Part shown: piece by piece, positions 41,324 to 49,170 of the stretch | How positions within the stretch are numbered: the first letter of the stretch is position 1 | Layout: every line of letters begins with the position of its first letter | Assembly: GCA_026705465.1 (NCBI GenBank) | Contig: JAPPAP010000025.1 | Coordinates: forward strand, 248,001-312,000 | DNA length: 64,000 nucleotides | Source: a bacterium | Lineage (GTDB): Bacteria; Actinomycetota; Acidimicrobiia; Acidimicrobiales; Bin134 | Direction: 5' to 3' | The notes under the pieces: generated by a model | Seen by the model: the letters and a program-made list of their open reading frames with translations, nothing else | Told to the model about the DNA's origin: nothing | Database searches by the model: none | Position numbers and translations under genes: made by a program

Positions 41324-44020
41324 CTAGCCGGTGGGGTCGAAGTGGGGGTTGAGGAGGTCGTAGCGGGCGATGGCGTCGGTGGCCACCGCCGGTTCGAGGC
41401 TGCCCTCGGCCGCGAGGCCGCTCAACACGGCGGAGATCACGCTGTTGGCGTCGGTTTCGAAGAAGCGGCGTAGCGATTCACGGGTATCTGAGCGGCCGAA
41501 GCCGTCGGTGCCCAGCGGGATGAACCGGCGGGGCACCCAGCGGGCGATCTGATCGGGCACCATGGTCATGTAGTCGGTGACCGCCACCACCGGCCCCTGG
41601 CCCTCCGCCAGCCTCTCGGTCACCATTGGCACCCGGGGCTCTTCGTCGGGGTGCAGGCGGTTCCAGCGCTCCACATCCAGAGCCTCCTCCCGGGCCGCCT
41701 TGAAGGAGGGGGCGCTGAGCAAGTCCACGCCGATGCCATAGCGCTCGGCCAGCTCGGCCTGGGCGTCGCGGGCGGCCTGATGGGCAGTACCCGAGAAGAT
41801 GATCGAGGCCTGCTGCTCGGCGTCGTCCAGCGGATGGTTCCACTGGTACAGCCCCGACAAGATGTGCTCATCGCTGATGAAGTCGGCCCGGCGGGGCTGG
41901 CGGTAGTTCTCGTTGTAGATGGTGATGTAATAGAAGACGTCCTCGCCGCCGCCGTTGCCGTACATCCGGTTCAGCCCTGAGCGCACGATGGCGCCCAGTT
42001 CGTAGGCGAAGGCAGGGTCGTAGGCGCAGCAGGCCGGCACGGTGGAGGCCAGCAGCTGGCTGTGGCCGTCTTGGTGCTGCAACCCCTCGCCCAGCAGTGT
42101 GGTGCGCCCCGCAGTGGCCCCCATCAAAAAGCCCCGGGCCCGAGAGTCGGCCGCCGACCAGATCAGATCGCCCACCCGCTGGAACCCGAACATGGAATAG
42201 AAGGAGTAGAACGGCACCATCGGCACGCCCATGGTGGCGTAGCTGGTGGCTGCCGCCGTCCACGAGGCCAATGACCCTGCCTCGGTGATGCCCTCTTCTA
42301 AGAGTTGGCCGTCCTGGCCCTCGGCGTAGGACAGCAATAGATCGTGGTCCACCGGCTCGTAGAGCTGGCCCTCAGACGCGTAGATCTTGAACTCCCGGAA
42401 CAGCGAGTCCATGCCGAAAGTACGGGCCTCGTCGGGGACGATGGGCACCACACGGGCCCCGAACTCCTCGTCTCGCATCATGTTGCGCAGCATCTGGGTG
42501 AACACCATGGTGGTGGACACCTCGCGTCCGTCGGACCCCTCGTCGTAGTCGGTGAACAGCTTGTCGTCGGGCAGCTTGATGGGCCGGCGGATGTTCACCA
42601 CTCGGACGGGAAGTGGCCCGTCCAGCTCCCGGCGCCGGGCCATCAGGTACTGGTGCTCTGGGGAGTCGGGCGGAGGCTTGTAGTACGGCGGGTTGGCGTC
42701 GTCTTCGAGGGACTCAGCGGGAATCTCCTCCTCCAGGTGAAGCCGGGAGCGCAGCACCATGAGCTGCTCAGTGGTCATCTTCTTGATCTGGTGGGTGGCG
42801 TTGCGAGCCTCGAGCCCTTCGCCCAGCGTCCAACCCTTGATGGTCTTGGCCAGGATCACCGTAGGCCGGTCGGTGGCCTCGATGGCGGCCTTGTAGGCGG
42901 CGTACAGCTTCAGGTAGTCGTGTCCGCCCCGGGGCAAGTCCTCGAGCTGGCGGTCGCTGAGGTGGGCCACCATCTTTCGCAGTCGGGGGTCGGGCCCGAA
43001 GAAGTTCTCCCGGATGTAGGCGCCGGTCTCGGTGGCGTAGCGCTGGTACTCCCCGTCCACCGTGGCCATCATCTTTTCCAGCAGCACACCGTCCACATCG
43101 GCGGCCAGCAACTCGTCCCAACGCGATCCCCAAATCACTTTGATCACATTCCAACCTGAGCCGCGGAAGTTGCCCTCCAGCTCCTGGATGATCTTGCCGT
43201 TGCCCCGCACCGGACCGTCGAGGCGCTGGAGGTTGCAGTTCACCACCCAGATGAGATTGCCCAGCTTGGCCCGCCCGGCCAGCGAGATCGACCCCAGCGT
43301 CTCGGGCTCGTCGCACTCGCCGTCGCCCACAAAACACCACACCTTGGAATCGCTGGTGTCCTCGATGCGGCGGTCGTGCAGATAGCGGTAGAAGCGGGCG
43401 TGGTAGATGGAGTTGATCGGTCCCAGCCCCATTGACACCGAGGGGTATTCCCAGAAGTCGGGCATGAGCCGGGGGTGGGGGTAGCTGGACAGCCCGCTGC
43501 CGCCGATCTCCATTCGGAAATTGTCCAACTGCTCCTCGGTGAGCCGGTCCTCGAGATAGGCCCGGGCGTAGATGCCCGGCGCGGCATGGCCCTGGATGTA
43601 AATGGCATCGCCGGGCAGTCCGTCCTCTTTGCCCCGGAAGAAGTGGTTGAACCCCACCTCGTACAGAGCGGCCGATGAGGCGAAGGTGGAGAGGTGTCCG
43701 CCGATGCCGTCAGCCCGCTTGTTGGCCTTCACCACCATGACCGCGGCGTTCCATCGAATGAAGGCCCGAATGCGGCGCTCGATGTACTCATCACCAGGGA
43801 AAAACGGCTGGTCAGCGGTGGGTATGGTGTTCACATATGGCGTTTGGACGGTGCCGGAGAGGCCGACGCCCAATTCGTCGGCCCGGTCCAGAAGGCGGCG
43901 AAGCAGGTACCGGCCTCGCTGCCCCCCGGAGGCGCTGACCACGGCGTCGAGGCTGTCGAGCCATTCTCGGGTCTCTTCGGGATCGGTGTCGGGAAGCTGG
44001 TGTGAGAAGTTCACGGCCAC
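41324..44020 (-). CDS. aceE: Pyruvate dehydrogenase E1 component, homodimeric
   Basis: An 898-residue thiamine-diphosphate enzyme. GDGECDEPETLGSISLAGRA and the following LIWVVNCNLQRLDGPVRGNG form the ThDP/Mg binding region; the C-terminal transketolase-like halves include DSLFREFKIYASEGQLYEPV. It decarboxylates pyruvate and acetylates the lipoyl group of E2 (encoded at 47865), with Lpd (46406) recycling it. GTG 44020 is the start: a nearby ATG at 44028 is out of frame. The start lies 6 nt from the ATG of the divergent RNase HI frame, so the regulatory region must extend into coding sequence. Confidence 0.96.
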   Translation of the reverse strand: MAVNFSHQLPDTDPEETREWLDSLDAVVSASGGQRGRYLLRRLLDRADELGVGLSGTVQTPYVNTIPTADQPFFPGDEYIERRIRAFIRWNAAVMVVKANKRADGIGGHLSTFASSAALYEVGFNHFFRGKEDGLPGDAIYIQGHAAPGIYARAYLEDRLTEEQLDNFRMEIGGSGLSSYPHPRLMPDFWEYPSVSMGLGPINSIYHARFYRYLHDRRIEDTSDSKVWCFVGDGECDEPETLGSISLAGRAKLGNLIWVVNCNLQRLDGPVRGNGKIIQELEGNFRGSGWNVIKVIWGSRWDELLAADVDGVLLEKMMATVDGEYQRYATETGAYIRENFFGPDPRLRKMVAHLSDRQLEDLPRGGHDYLKLYAAYKAAIEATDRPTVILAKTIKGWTLGEGLEARNATHQIKKMTTEQLMVLRSRLHLEEEIPAESLEDDANPPYYKPPPDSPEHQYLMARRRELDGPLPVRVVNIRRPIKLPDDKLFTDYDEGSDGREVSTTMVFTQMLRNMMRDEEFGARVVPIVPDEARTFGMDSLFREFKIYASEGQLYEPVDHDLLLSYAEGQDGQLLEEGITEAGSLASWTAAATSYATMGVPMVPFYSFYSMFGFQRVGDLIWSAADSRARGFLMGATAGRTTLLGEGLQHQDGHSQLLASTVPACCAYDPAFAYELGAIVRSGLNRMYGNGGGEDVFYYITIYNENYRQPRRADFISDEHILSGLYQWNHPLDDAEQQASIIFSGTAHQAARDAQAELAERYGIGVDLLSAPSFKAAREEALDVERWNRLHPDEEPRVPMVTERLAEGQGPVVAVTDYMTMVPDQIARWVPRRFIPLGTDGFGRSDTRESLRRFFETDANSVISAVLSGLAAEGSLEPAVATDAIARYDLLNPHFDPTG

Positions 44021-44026
44021 GCCACC

Positions 44027-44497
44027 ATGCTTTCAACTCTGGGGTCGTCGTGCCACCATGAGGTGGTGACTGCGTCATCTAGACCCACCGTGGTGTACAC
44101 CGACGGCGCCTGCCGGGGAAACCCTGGTCCCGGGGGATGGGGCTGGGTGGTGCCCGAAGGTCAGTGGGACTCGGGCGGGTCGCCGCAGACCACCAATCAG
44201 CGCATGGAGCTGACCGCGGTGTTGGAGGCGGTACGGTCGCTGGAGGGGCCGCTGAAGGTGTTCAGCGACTCCACCTATGTGGTCAACTGCTTTCGGGACC
44301 GGTGGTGGGAGGGGTGGATCCGCCGGGGGTGGCGCAACAGCCAGAAGAAGCCGGTGGCCAACCGCGACCTATGGGAGCCGCTGATTGAACTGGTGCTGGC
44401 CCGTGAGGTTGACTTCGTGTGGGTGAAGGGACACGCCGGTGACCGCTGGAACGACGAGGCCGACCGGCTGGCCACCGAGGCCGCCGACAGCCAATGA
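44027..44497 (+). CDS. rnhA: Ribonuclease HI
   Basis: A 156-residue RNase H with the DEDD active site: D26 (VVYTDGACRGNPGPGGWG), E61 (NQRMELTAV), D81 (VFSDSTYVV) and D143 (DRWNDEAD), plus the flexible-loop H136 (KGHAG). It cuts the RNA strand of RNA-DNA hybrids. The start is uncertain: ATG 44027 gives a 14-residue extension, while GTG 44063 or GTG 44066 would give a usual N-terminus and leave room for a promoter between it and divergent aceE. It ends 1 nt before the stop of the convergent SRPBCC gene. Confidence 0.94.
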   Translation: MLSTLGSSCHHEVVTASSRPTVVYTDGACRGNPGPGGWGWVVPEGQWDSGGSPQTTNQRMELTAVLEAVRSLEGPLKVFSDSTYVVNCFRDRWWEGWIRRGWRNSQKKPVANRDLWEPLIELVLAREVDFVWVKGHAGDRWNDEADRLATEAADSQ

Positions 44498-44498
44498 C

Positions 44499-44942
44499 CT
44501 AGTCGTCCTCAAACCTCTTCACCAGATTGTCGAGGGTGGCGGCGATATTGGTCTTGAAGCTCTCGGGTGTGTACGCCACCGCAGCCATGAAGCGGTTGAT
44601 AGCAGGGGAGGTGGTGAAGTCGGCCGTCTCGGTGACCCGAGTGCCTCCTGCCACCGGCTCGAGTTCGTAGCGCCACCGGTTCTTGCCCCAATGGCACCAG
44701 GCGATGCGGCGGTTCTCCTCGAATTCCACCACTGTGCTGGTGGTCTTGTAGGGGAAGCCGTACATCTTCATGGCCATCTTGAACTTCGACCCCAACTGCA
44801 TGGGGCCCGAACCGGATACCACCCTTCGCACGGTGCCCGAGCCATCGAACTCGGAGTGGCGGTCCGGATTGGCCAGCAGGGCGAAGATCTCCTCGGCAGG
44901 AGCGGGCACAACCCGGCTGTCGGTGAAAGTGCGCTTGTACAT
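44499..44942 (-). CDS. SRPBCC (START/Bet v1-like) family protein
   Basis: A 147-residue protein with the polyketide cyclase/SRPBCC pattern: RVVPAPAEEIFALLANPDRHSEFDG at the N-terminus (residues 10-34), central beta strands RIAWCHWGKNRWRYELEP, TRVTETADF, and a long C-terminal helix ending LDNLVKRFEDD. These proteins bind hydrophobic ligands in a cavity; function here unknown. ATG 44942 overlaps the stop of the TIGR01777 epimerase gene (TGATG), so the two are translated in coupling. Longer open frame upstream is not used. Confidence 0.82.
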   Translation of the reverse strand: MYKRTFTDSRVVPAPAEEIFALLANPDRHSEFDGSGTVRRVVSGSGPMQLGSKFKMAMKMYGFPYKTTSTVVEFEENRRIAWCHWGKNRWRYELEPVAGGTRVTETADFTTSPAINRFMAAVAYTPESFKTNIAATLDNLVKRFEDD

Positions 44943-45835
44943 CACAGGACCTCTTTCAACATTGGAGACAGGTCGGGGTGGCGGAACTCGAAGCCCGAAC
45001 CGGTCAGCGCAACCGGGTGGGCTCGGGTGCTGGAGAACAAGAGCTCGTCGGCCAGTTCTCGCCCCAGCAGAAGCCGGGGACCGAAGCGGGGGACGGCCAA
45101 GGCGGCGGGGCGGCGCAGAATCGAAGCCAGCGCCCGGGTGAACTCTCGGTTTGTGACCGGGTTGGGAGCACACAGGTTCACCGGTCCGCTCATGTCGGAC
45201 TCCAGTAAGAAGGCCAAGGCCCGCACTTGGTCTTCCAGGGCGATCCATGGCCACCACTGTTGGCCATTTCCCAGTGGTCCACCCAAGCCCAGCTTGAAAA
45301 ACGGAAGCATCCTGGTCAGAAACGGGGCGTTTTCGGCCACCACCAGCCCGGTGCGGGCTAACGCGACCCGGGTGCCGGCATTTTGGGCCTCGGCGGCCGC
45401 CGCCTCCCAGTCGGCAGCGAGGGCAGACAAGAATCCGGTGCCTGGTCCAGACTGCTCGTCGAGCACTTCGTCTCCCCGGTCTCCGTAGAAGCCGACTGCG
45501 GAGCCAGCCACCAGCACCTCGGGAGGAGTAGAAGCCGCAGCCATGGCCTCCACGAGCAGCTCGGTAGCGTTCACCCGGCTCTGGCGCAGCTCACGTTTGC
45601 GGCGCTCGCTCCAGCGGCGGTCGCCGATTCCCGCCCCGGCCAAATTCACCACTCCGTCGATGCCGTCGAATGCGTCGTCATCGATATCGCCGGTGGCCGG
45701 ATTCCAATAGCGGGCTTCCTCGGCCCGGGATTTGGGATCGCGAACTAGTCGGATCACTTGGTGGCCAGCAGAGTTGAGATGGCCGACCAGCGCCGACCCG
45801 ATCAGCCCCGATGCTCCGGCAACGACCACTCTCAT
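44942..45835 (-). CDS. TIGR01777 family NAD-dependent epimerase-like protein
   Basis: A 297-residue extended SDR: GASGLIGSALVGHL at the N-terminus, VVNLAGAGIGDRRWSERRKR and VAGSAVGFYGDRGDEVLDE in the middle, and a C-terminal domain of the DUF1731 type. The E. coli relative is YfcH; activity unknown. In Mycobacterium tuberculosis a homolog sits next to the dlaT, lipB and lipA genes, as here, so it may belong functionally to lipoate or 2-oxoacid metabolism (inference from synteny, from memory). TAAGCT ends 6 nt before ATG 45835. Confidence 0.88.
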   Translation of the reverse strand: MRVVVAGASGLIGSALVGHLNSAGHQVIRLVRDPKSRAEEARYWNPATGDIDDDAFDGIDGVVNLAGAGIGDRRWSERRKRELRQSRVNATELLVEAMAAASTPPEVLVAGSAVGFYGDRGDEVLDEQSGPGTGFLSALAADWEAAAAEAQNAGTRVALARTGLVVAENAPFLTRMLPFFKLGLGGPLGNGQQWWPWIALEDQVRALAFLLESDMSGPVNLCAPNPVTNREFTRALASILRRPAALAVPRFGPRLLLGRELADELLFSSTRAHPVALTGSGFEFRHPDLSPMLKEVL

Positions 45836-45841
45836 GGGCCA

Positions 45842-45847
45842 AGCTTA
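45842..45847 (-). promoter_or_regulatory. -10 box TAAGCT of the TIGR01777 gene
   Basis: TAAGCT ends 6 nt before ATG 45835; leaderless type. Confidence 0.42.
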
Positions 45848-45869
45848 GGGGCAGTTCAGATTCTCGGCT

Positions 45870-45894
45870 TCCTACACTGGAGCCACGTGTAGGA
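45870..45894. promoter_or_regulatory. Dyad symmetry between divergent genes, possible operator
   Basis: Perfect 8-bp arms TCCTACAC and GTGTAGGA flank a 9-nt centre. It lies midway between the start codons of the TIGR01777 gene (45835) and the LapA-like gene (45947), placed to control both. Confidence 0.35.
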
Positions 45895-45934
45895 CTAGTC
45901 GGAGTTCTTCGGGTTCTGCCCCAGGCGTCGCGGG

Positions 45935-45940
45935 TAGCGT
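45935..45940 (+). promoter_or_regulatory. -10 box TAGCGT of the LapA-like gene
   Basis: TAGCGT ends 6 nt before ATG 45947; leaderless type. Confidence 0.45.
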
Positions 45941-45946
45941 GGGTCT

Positions 45947-46249
45947 ATGTCTGAGTCCGAGCCAAGAGCCCCTTTTGATCATCAGGGCACCGAGGGGTCT
46001 GAGCCCAAATCCCGATCATTCATGGACGTGCTCCGGCAGATCAATGCCCGGATGGTGCTCGGCGCGCTGGCTGCGGTGGCGCTGATTGTGTTCATCGCGC
46101 AGAATACTGACGAGACCCGGGTCAACTTCTTGGGGTGGGACTGGGACTTGCCGCTGTTCTTGCTGCTGTTGATCACCATTGTGCTCAGCGTGGTCTGCAC
46201 GGAGATCGTCAGCTGGTACATGGGCCGGCGTCGTCGCAACCGTCGCTGA
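45947..46249 (+). CDS. LapA-like (DUF1049) small membrane protein
   Basis: A 100-residue protein with two TM segments (about 36-50 and 68-90), the motif VFIAQNTDETRVNFLGWDWDLP between them and a basic tail GRRRRNRR. This matches LapA/YciS-type proteins, which in Gram-negatives help assemble lipopolysaccharide; in actinobacteria the role is unknown. The start is supported by a leaderless-type promoter. A 30-codon gene follows 11 nt later. Confidence 0.8.
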   Translation: MSESEPRAPFDHQGTEGSEPKSRSFMDVLRQINARMVLGALAAVALIVFIAQNTDETRVNFLGWDWDLPLFLLLLITIVLSVVCTEIVSWYMGRRRRNRR

Positions 46250-46260
46250 TCCGTATATCT

Positions 46261-46353
46261 GTGAGCACTCGCCGATTGATCCTCTTGGCGCTTCTGTGCG
46301 GGGTGGCCATCCTGGTGGCCTTCGCGGTGCAAGCGGTGCTTATCCTTCGCTAG
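46261..46353 (+). CDS. 30-residue single-pass membrane peptide
   Basis: A GTG-started frame, 11 nt after the LapA-like stop, encodes a short basic N-terminus (VSTRR) followed by about 22 hydrophobic residues (LILLALLCGVAILVAFAVQA) and ends at TAG 46353. Such composition is unlikely by chance and looks like a small membrane protein. No ribosome-binding site is strong, so it may be translated by coupling. Unknown function; real expression needs confirmation. Confidence 0.5.
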   Translation: MSTRRLILLALLCGVAILVAFAVQAVLILR

Positions 46354-46392
46354 TGGTACGCCTTGCAGACGGGCCACTAGGCGAGTCGCCGG

Positions 46393-46398
46393 TAGGCT
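46393..46398 (+). promoter_or_regulatory. -10 box TAGGCT of lpd
   Basis: TAGGCT ends 7 nt before ATG 46406; leaderless type. Confidence 0.48.
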
Positions 46399-46405
46399 GA
46401 ACGCC

Positions 46406-47803
46406 ATGAACAGCAGCCATGAGGTGGTGGTGGTGGGCGGCGGACCCGGCGGATACGCCGCGGCCCTGTACGGCGCGGCCGCCGGTCTCGACGTCGCCCT
46501 GGTGGAGAAGCAGAAGCTGGGCGGAACCTGTTTGCACGTGGGCTGCATTCCGGCCAAAGAGCTACTGGAAACCGCGTCGGTATACCGGACCGTTGCCCAT
46601 GCCGAAGAATTCGGCATTTCCGCGGGATCACCGACGGTGGATATGAGCGCCGCCCAAGCCCGCAAGCAGAAGATCGTGGATCAGCTTCACAAGGGTGTCG
46701 GCAAGCTGCTGGAAGGCCGCAAGGTCAACATCATCGATGGTTGGGGCAAGCTCGGGCCTGACCGGTCGGTGACGGTGTCGGGTGGTGAGTCTGGCGATGT
46801 GACCTTGACCGCGAACCATGTGATTTTGGCCACTGGATCGGTGCCCCGGACGTTGCCCGGGTTCGAGGTAGACGGCGAGCGGGTGTTGACCAGCGATGAG
46901 CTGCTGTCCATCACCGATCTACCCGAACGGGCCGCCATCATCGGCGGCGGTGCTATCGGTTTGGAGTTTGCCTCCATGCTGGCTGATCTGGGTTCAGAAG
47001 TGACGGTGCTGGAGGCGCTGCCCCGAATCCTTATGGGAGCCGATGACGACGTGGTGAAGATGCTGACCCGGGCGTTCAAGAAGCGCAAGATCGAAATCCG
47101 CACCGGAGTGGCGGTGAGCGGATGTCGCGCGACCGGCAAGGGTGTGGAGCTGGACATAGATGGCGACGACCCTCTGGGCGTGGACGCAGTGGTGGTGTGC
47201 GTCGGGCGGCAACCGTTCACCGACGGCCTGGGACTCGACGCTGCTGGGGTGAATGTTGACGAGGGCGGATTCGTAGAGGTGGATGAGTACTGCCAAACCT
47301 CTCTTCCCGGGGTCTATGCCGTAGGCGATGTGGTCCGCACACCACAGCTCGCTCATGTGGCCTTTGCCGAGGCCATCATGGTGGTCAAGCACTTGCTGGG
47401 AGAATCACCCTCGCCGGTGGACTACGACAGGGTGCCGTGGGCCATCTACTGCCACCCTGAGGTTTCTTTCGTAGGCCACACCGAGGATTCGGCCAAAGAG
47501 GCCGGGTTCGAAGTGGCGACTTCGATGCACCGCTATATGGCCAACGGGCGTGCCATGATCGTGGGGGAGACCGACGGGCTGGTCAAGGTGATCGCTGAGC
47601 GGGCCGACGACGGTGTAGGCGGGCGCATTCTCGGGGTCCACATGGTGGGGCCGTGGGTCACCGAGCAGCTCGGCCAGGGCTATCTGGCCGTGAACTGGGA
47701 GGCCACGGTCCCAGAAGTGGCCGAGTTCATCCAGCCCCATCCCACTATGAGCGAGTTGTTCGGCGAGACGGTGCTGTCGCTCACTGGCCGGGCTCTGCAC
47801 TGA
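46406..47803 (+). CDS. lpd: Dihydrolipoyl dehydrogenase (E3)
   Basis: A 465-residue flavoprotein disulfide reductase: FAD motif VVGGGPGGYAAALYGAA, redox disulfide C42/C47 in GGTCLHVGCIPAK, NAD motif IIGGGAIGLEFASMLADLG, and C-terminal QPHPTMSE with the catalytic histidine-glutamate pair. It reoxidises dihydrolipoamide on E2 with NAD. It precedes the E2 gene by 61 nt on the same strand; AceE lies at 41324, so a full pyruvate dehydrogenase set lies within 8 kb. ATG 46406 has a TAGGCT -10 box 7 nt upstream. Confidence 0.96.
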   Translation: MNSSHEVVVVGGGPGGYAAALYGAAAGLDVALVEKQKLGGTCLHVGCIPAKELLETASVYRTVAHAEEFGISAGSPTVDMSAAQARKQKIVDQLHKGVGKLLEGRKVNIIDGWGKLGPDRSVTVSGGESGDVTLTANHVILATGSVPRTLPGFEVDGERVLTSDELLSITDLPERAAIIGGGAIGLEFASMLADLGSEVTVLEALPRILMGADDDVVKMLTRAFKKRKIEIRTGVAVSGCRATGKGVELDIDGDDPLGVDAVVVCVGRQPFTDGLGLDAAGVNVDEGGFVEVDEYCQTSLPGVYAVGDVVRTPQLAHVAFAEAIMVVKHLLGESPSPVDYDRVPWAIYCHPEVSFVGHTEDSAKEAGFEVATSMHRYMANGRAMIVGETDGLVKVIAERADDGVGGRILGVHMVGPWVTEQLGQGYLAVNWEATVPEVAEFIQPHPTMSELFGETVLSLTGRALH

Positions 47804-47820
47804 AAAGTCAAATGAGGAGC

Positions 47821-47874
47821 GTTGATGTCTGAAGCAGAAAGGCAGAGGGAGTCGGGGTGGGTTGATGTCTGAAG
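47821..47874 (+). repeat. Duplicated start-site sequence before the E2 gene
   Basis: The 14-mer GTTGATGTCTGAAG occurs at 47821-47834 and again at 47861-47874; the second copy is the E2 start. The first ATG (47825) opens a 15-codon frame (MSEAERQRESGWVDV) that ends at TGA 47870-47872, inside the E2 start region, so ribosomes ending there could restart at the E2 ATG. Confidence 0.7.
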
Positions 47875-49163
47875 TCAGGATGCCCCAGTTGGGCGAGACG
47901 GTGATGGAGGGGACCATTATCCAGTGGTTCAAGCAGGTGGGCGAAGAGGTGGCCGAAGACGAGCCGCTCTTCGAGGTGTCCACTGACAAGGTGGATTCCG
48001 AAGTGCCGTCGCCCATGTCTGGAGTGCTTGTGGAGATCGTGGCTGCCGAGGGAGACACGGTCGAAGTAGGCGGGATAATCGCTATTTTGAGTGCGGACGG
48101 CGCGGCCGCGCCGTCCGCGCCGACGTCGGCACCGGCTCCGGTGGAATCACCGTCGGAACCAGAACCAGCACCCGAACCTGCACCTGTCTCCGCTCCTGAG
48201 CCTGAACCCAAGCCCGCGCCGAACGCCTCTGGAGGAGAGGGAATTGTGCTGTCGCCGGTGGTGCGCCGGCTCATAGCAGAGAACGGGCTAGATCCGTCGC
48301 TGATTACCGGCACCGGCAAGGGCGGGCGCATCACCCGGTCCGACGTGGAGGCCCACATTTCCCAGAGCCGCACCACCGCCGGCCCGCCAGCACCGACCCC
48401 GCCGGCTGCAACCCCTACCGCCCCACCGGGCCTGTCTAGAACGGGCGATCGAGACACGATTGTCCCGCTCAGCAATATCCGCCGCATCACCGGCGAGCAC
48501 ATGGTGCGGTCAAAGACAGTGTCGCCCCATGTGCTGACCGCGGTGGAGGTGGACTTCGAGCGGGTCGAGCAGGTGCGCCGGGCACACCGGGAGGCGTTCA
48601 AGGCTGAGCACGGCTTCAGCCTCACCTACCTGCCGTTCATTACCCGAGCGGTATGCGACGCCCTCCACTCTTATCCCCACATCAACGCCACCGTGGGCGA
48701 TGGGGAGTTGGTAGTTCACAATTATGTCAATCTGGCCATAGCCGTCGACCTCGACTTTCAGGGACTCTTGGCCCCGGTGGTGGTCGACGCCGACCGCAAG
48801 CGTCTGGTGGCGATTGCTGAGGAAGTGGCCGACCTGTCCCGGCGCGCTCGGGCCAAGAAGCTGAACGCCGACGAGATCTCGGGGGGCACCTTCACCATCA
48901 CCAACCCGGGCCAGTGGGGAACGATGATGCAGTTCCCCATCATCAACCAGCCACAAGTTGCCATCTTGTCCACCGACGGGATCCGCCGTCGGCCGGTGGT
49001 GGTCGATGCCGAAGACGGCAGCGAGGCCATCGCCATCCACTCGGTGGGCGTGCTGGCCCTGGCCTGGGACCATCGGGCTTTTGACGGGGCATACGTGGCT
49101 GCCTTCTTGGACCACGTTCGGTCGATCATCGAGACCCGCGACTGGCACACCGAGATGACGTGA
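47865..49163 (+). CDS. 2-oxoacid dehydrogenase E2 acyltransferase (DlaT/SucB-type)
   Basis: A 432-residue E2 with one N-terminal lipoyl domain (lipoyl lysine K42 in VSTDKVDSE), an Ala/Pro/Glu linker (about 78-120), a peripheral-subunit-binding domain (VLSPVVRRLIAENGLDPSLI), a second Pro-rich linker, and the catalytic domain with H-x3-D in WDHRAFDG. It transfers acetyl or succinyl groups to CoA. In actinobacteria one such E2 can serve both AceE and the 2-oxoglutarate E1. Lipoylation by the neighbouring LipB-LipA gene is the likely link. ATG 47865 is chosen; TTG 47862 is next to it. Confidence 0.93.
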   Translation: MSEVRMPQLGETVMEGTIIQWFKQVGEEVAEDEPLFEVSTDKVDSEVPSPMSGVLVEIVAAEGDTVEVGGIIAILSADGAAAPSAPTSAPAPVESPSEPEPAPEPAPVSAPEPEPKPAPNASGGEGIVLSPVVRRLIAENGLDPSLITGTGKGGRITRSDVEAHISQSRTTAGPPAPTPPAATPTAPPGLSRTGDRDTIVPLSNIRRITGEHMVRSKTVSPHVLTAVEVDFERVEQVRRAHREAFKAEHGFSLTYLPFITRAVCDALHSYPHINATVGDGELVVHNYVNLAIAVDLDFQGLLAPVVVDADRKRLVAIAEEVADLSRRARAKKLNADEISGGTFTITNPGQWGTMMQFPIINQPQVAILSTDGIRRRPVVVDAEDGSEAIAIHSVGVLALAWDHRAFDGAYVAAFLDHVRSIIETRDWHTEMT

Positions 49164-49170
49164 TACTCCA

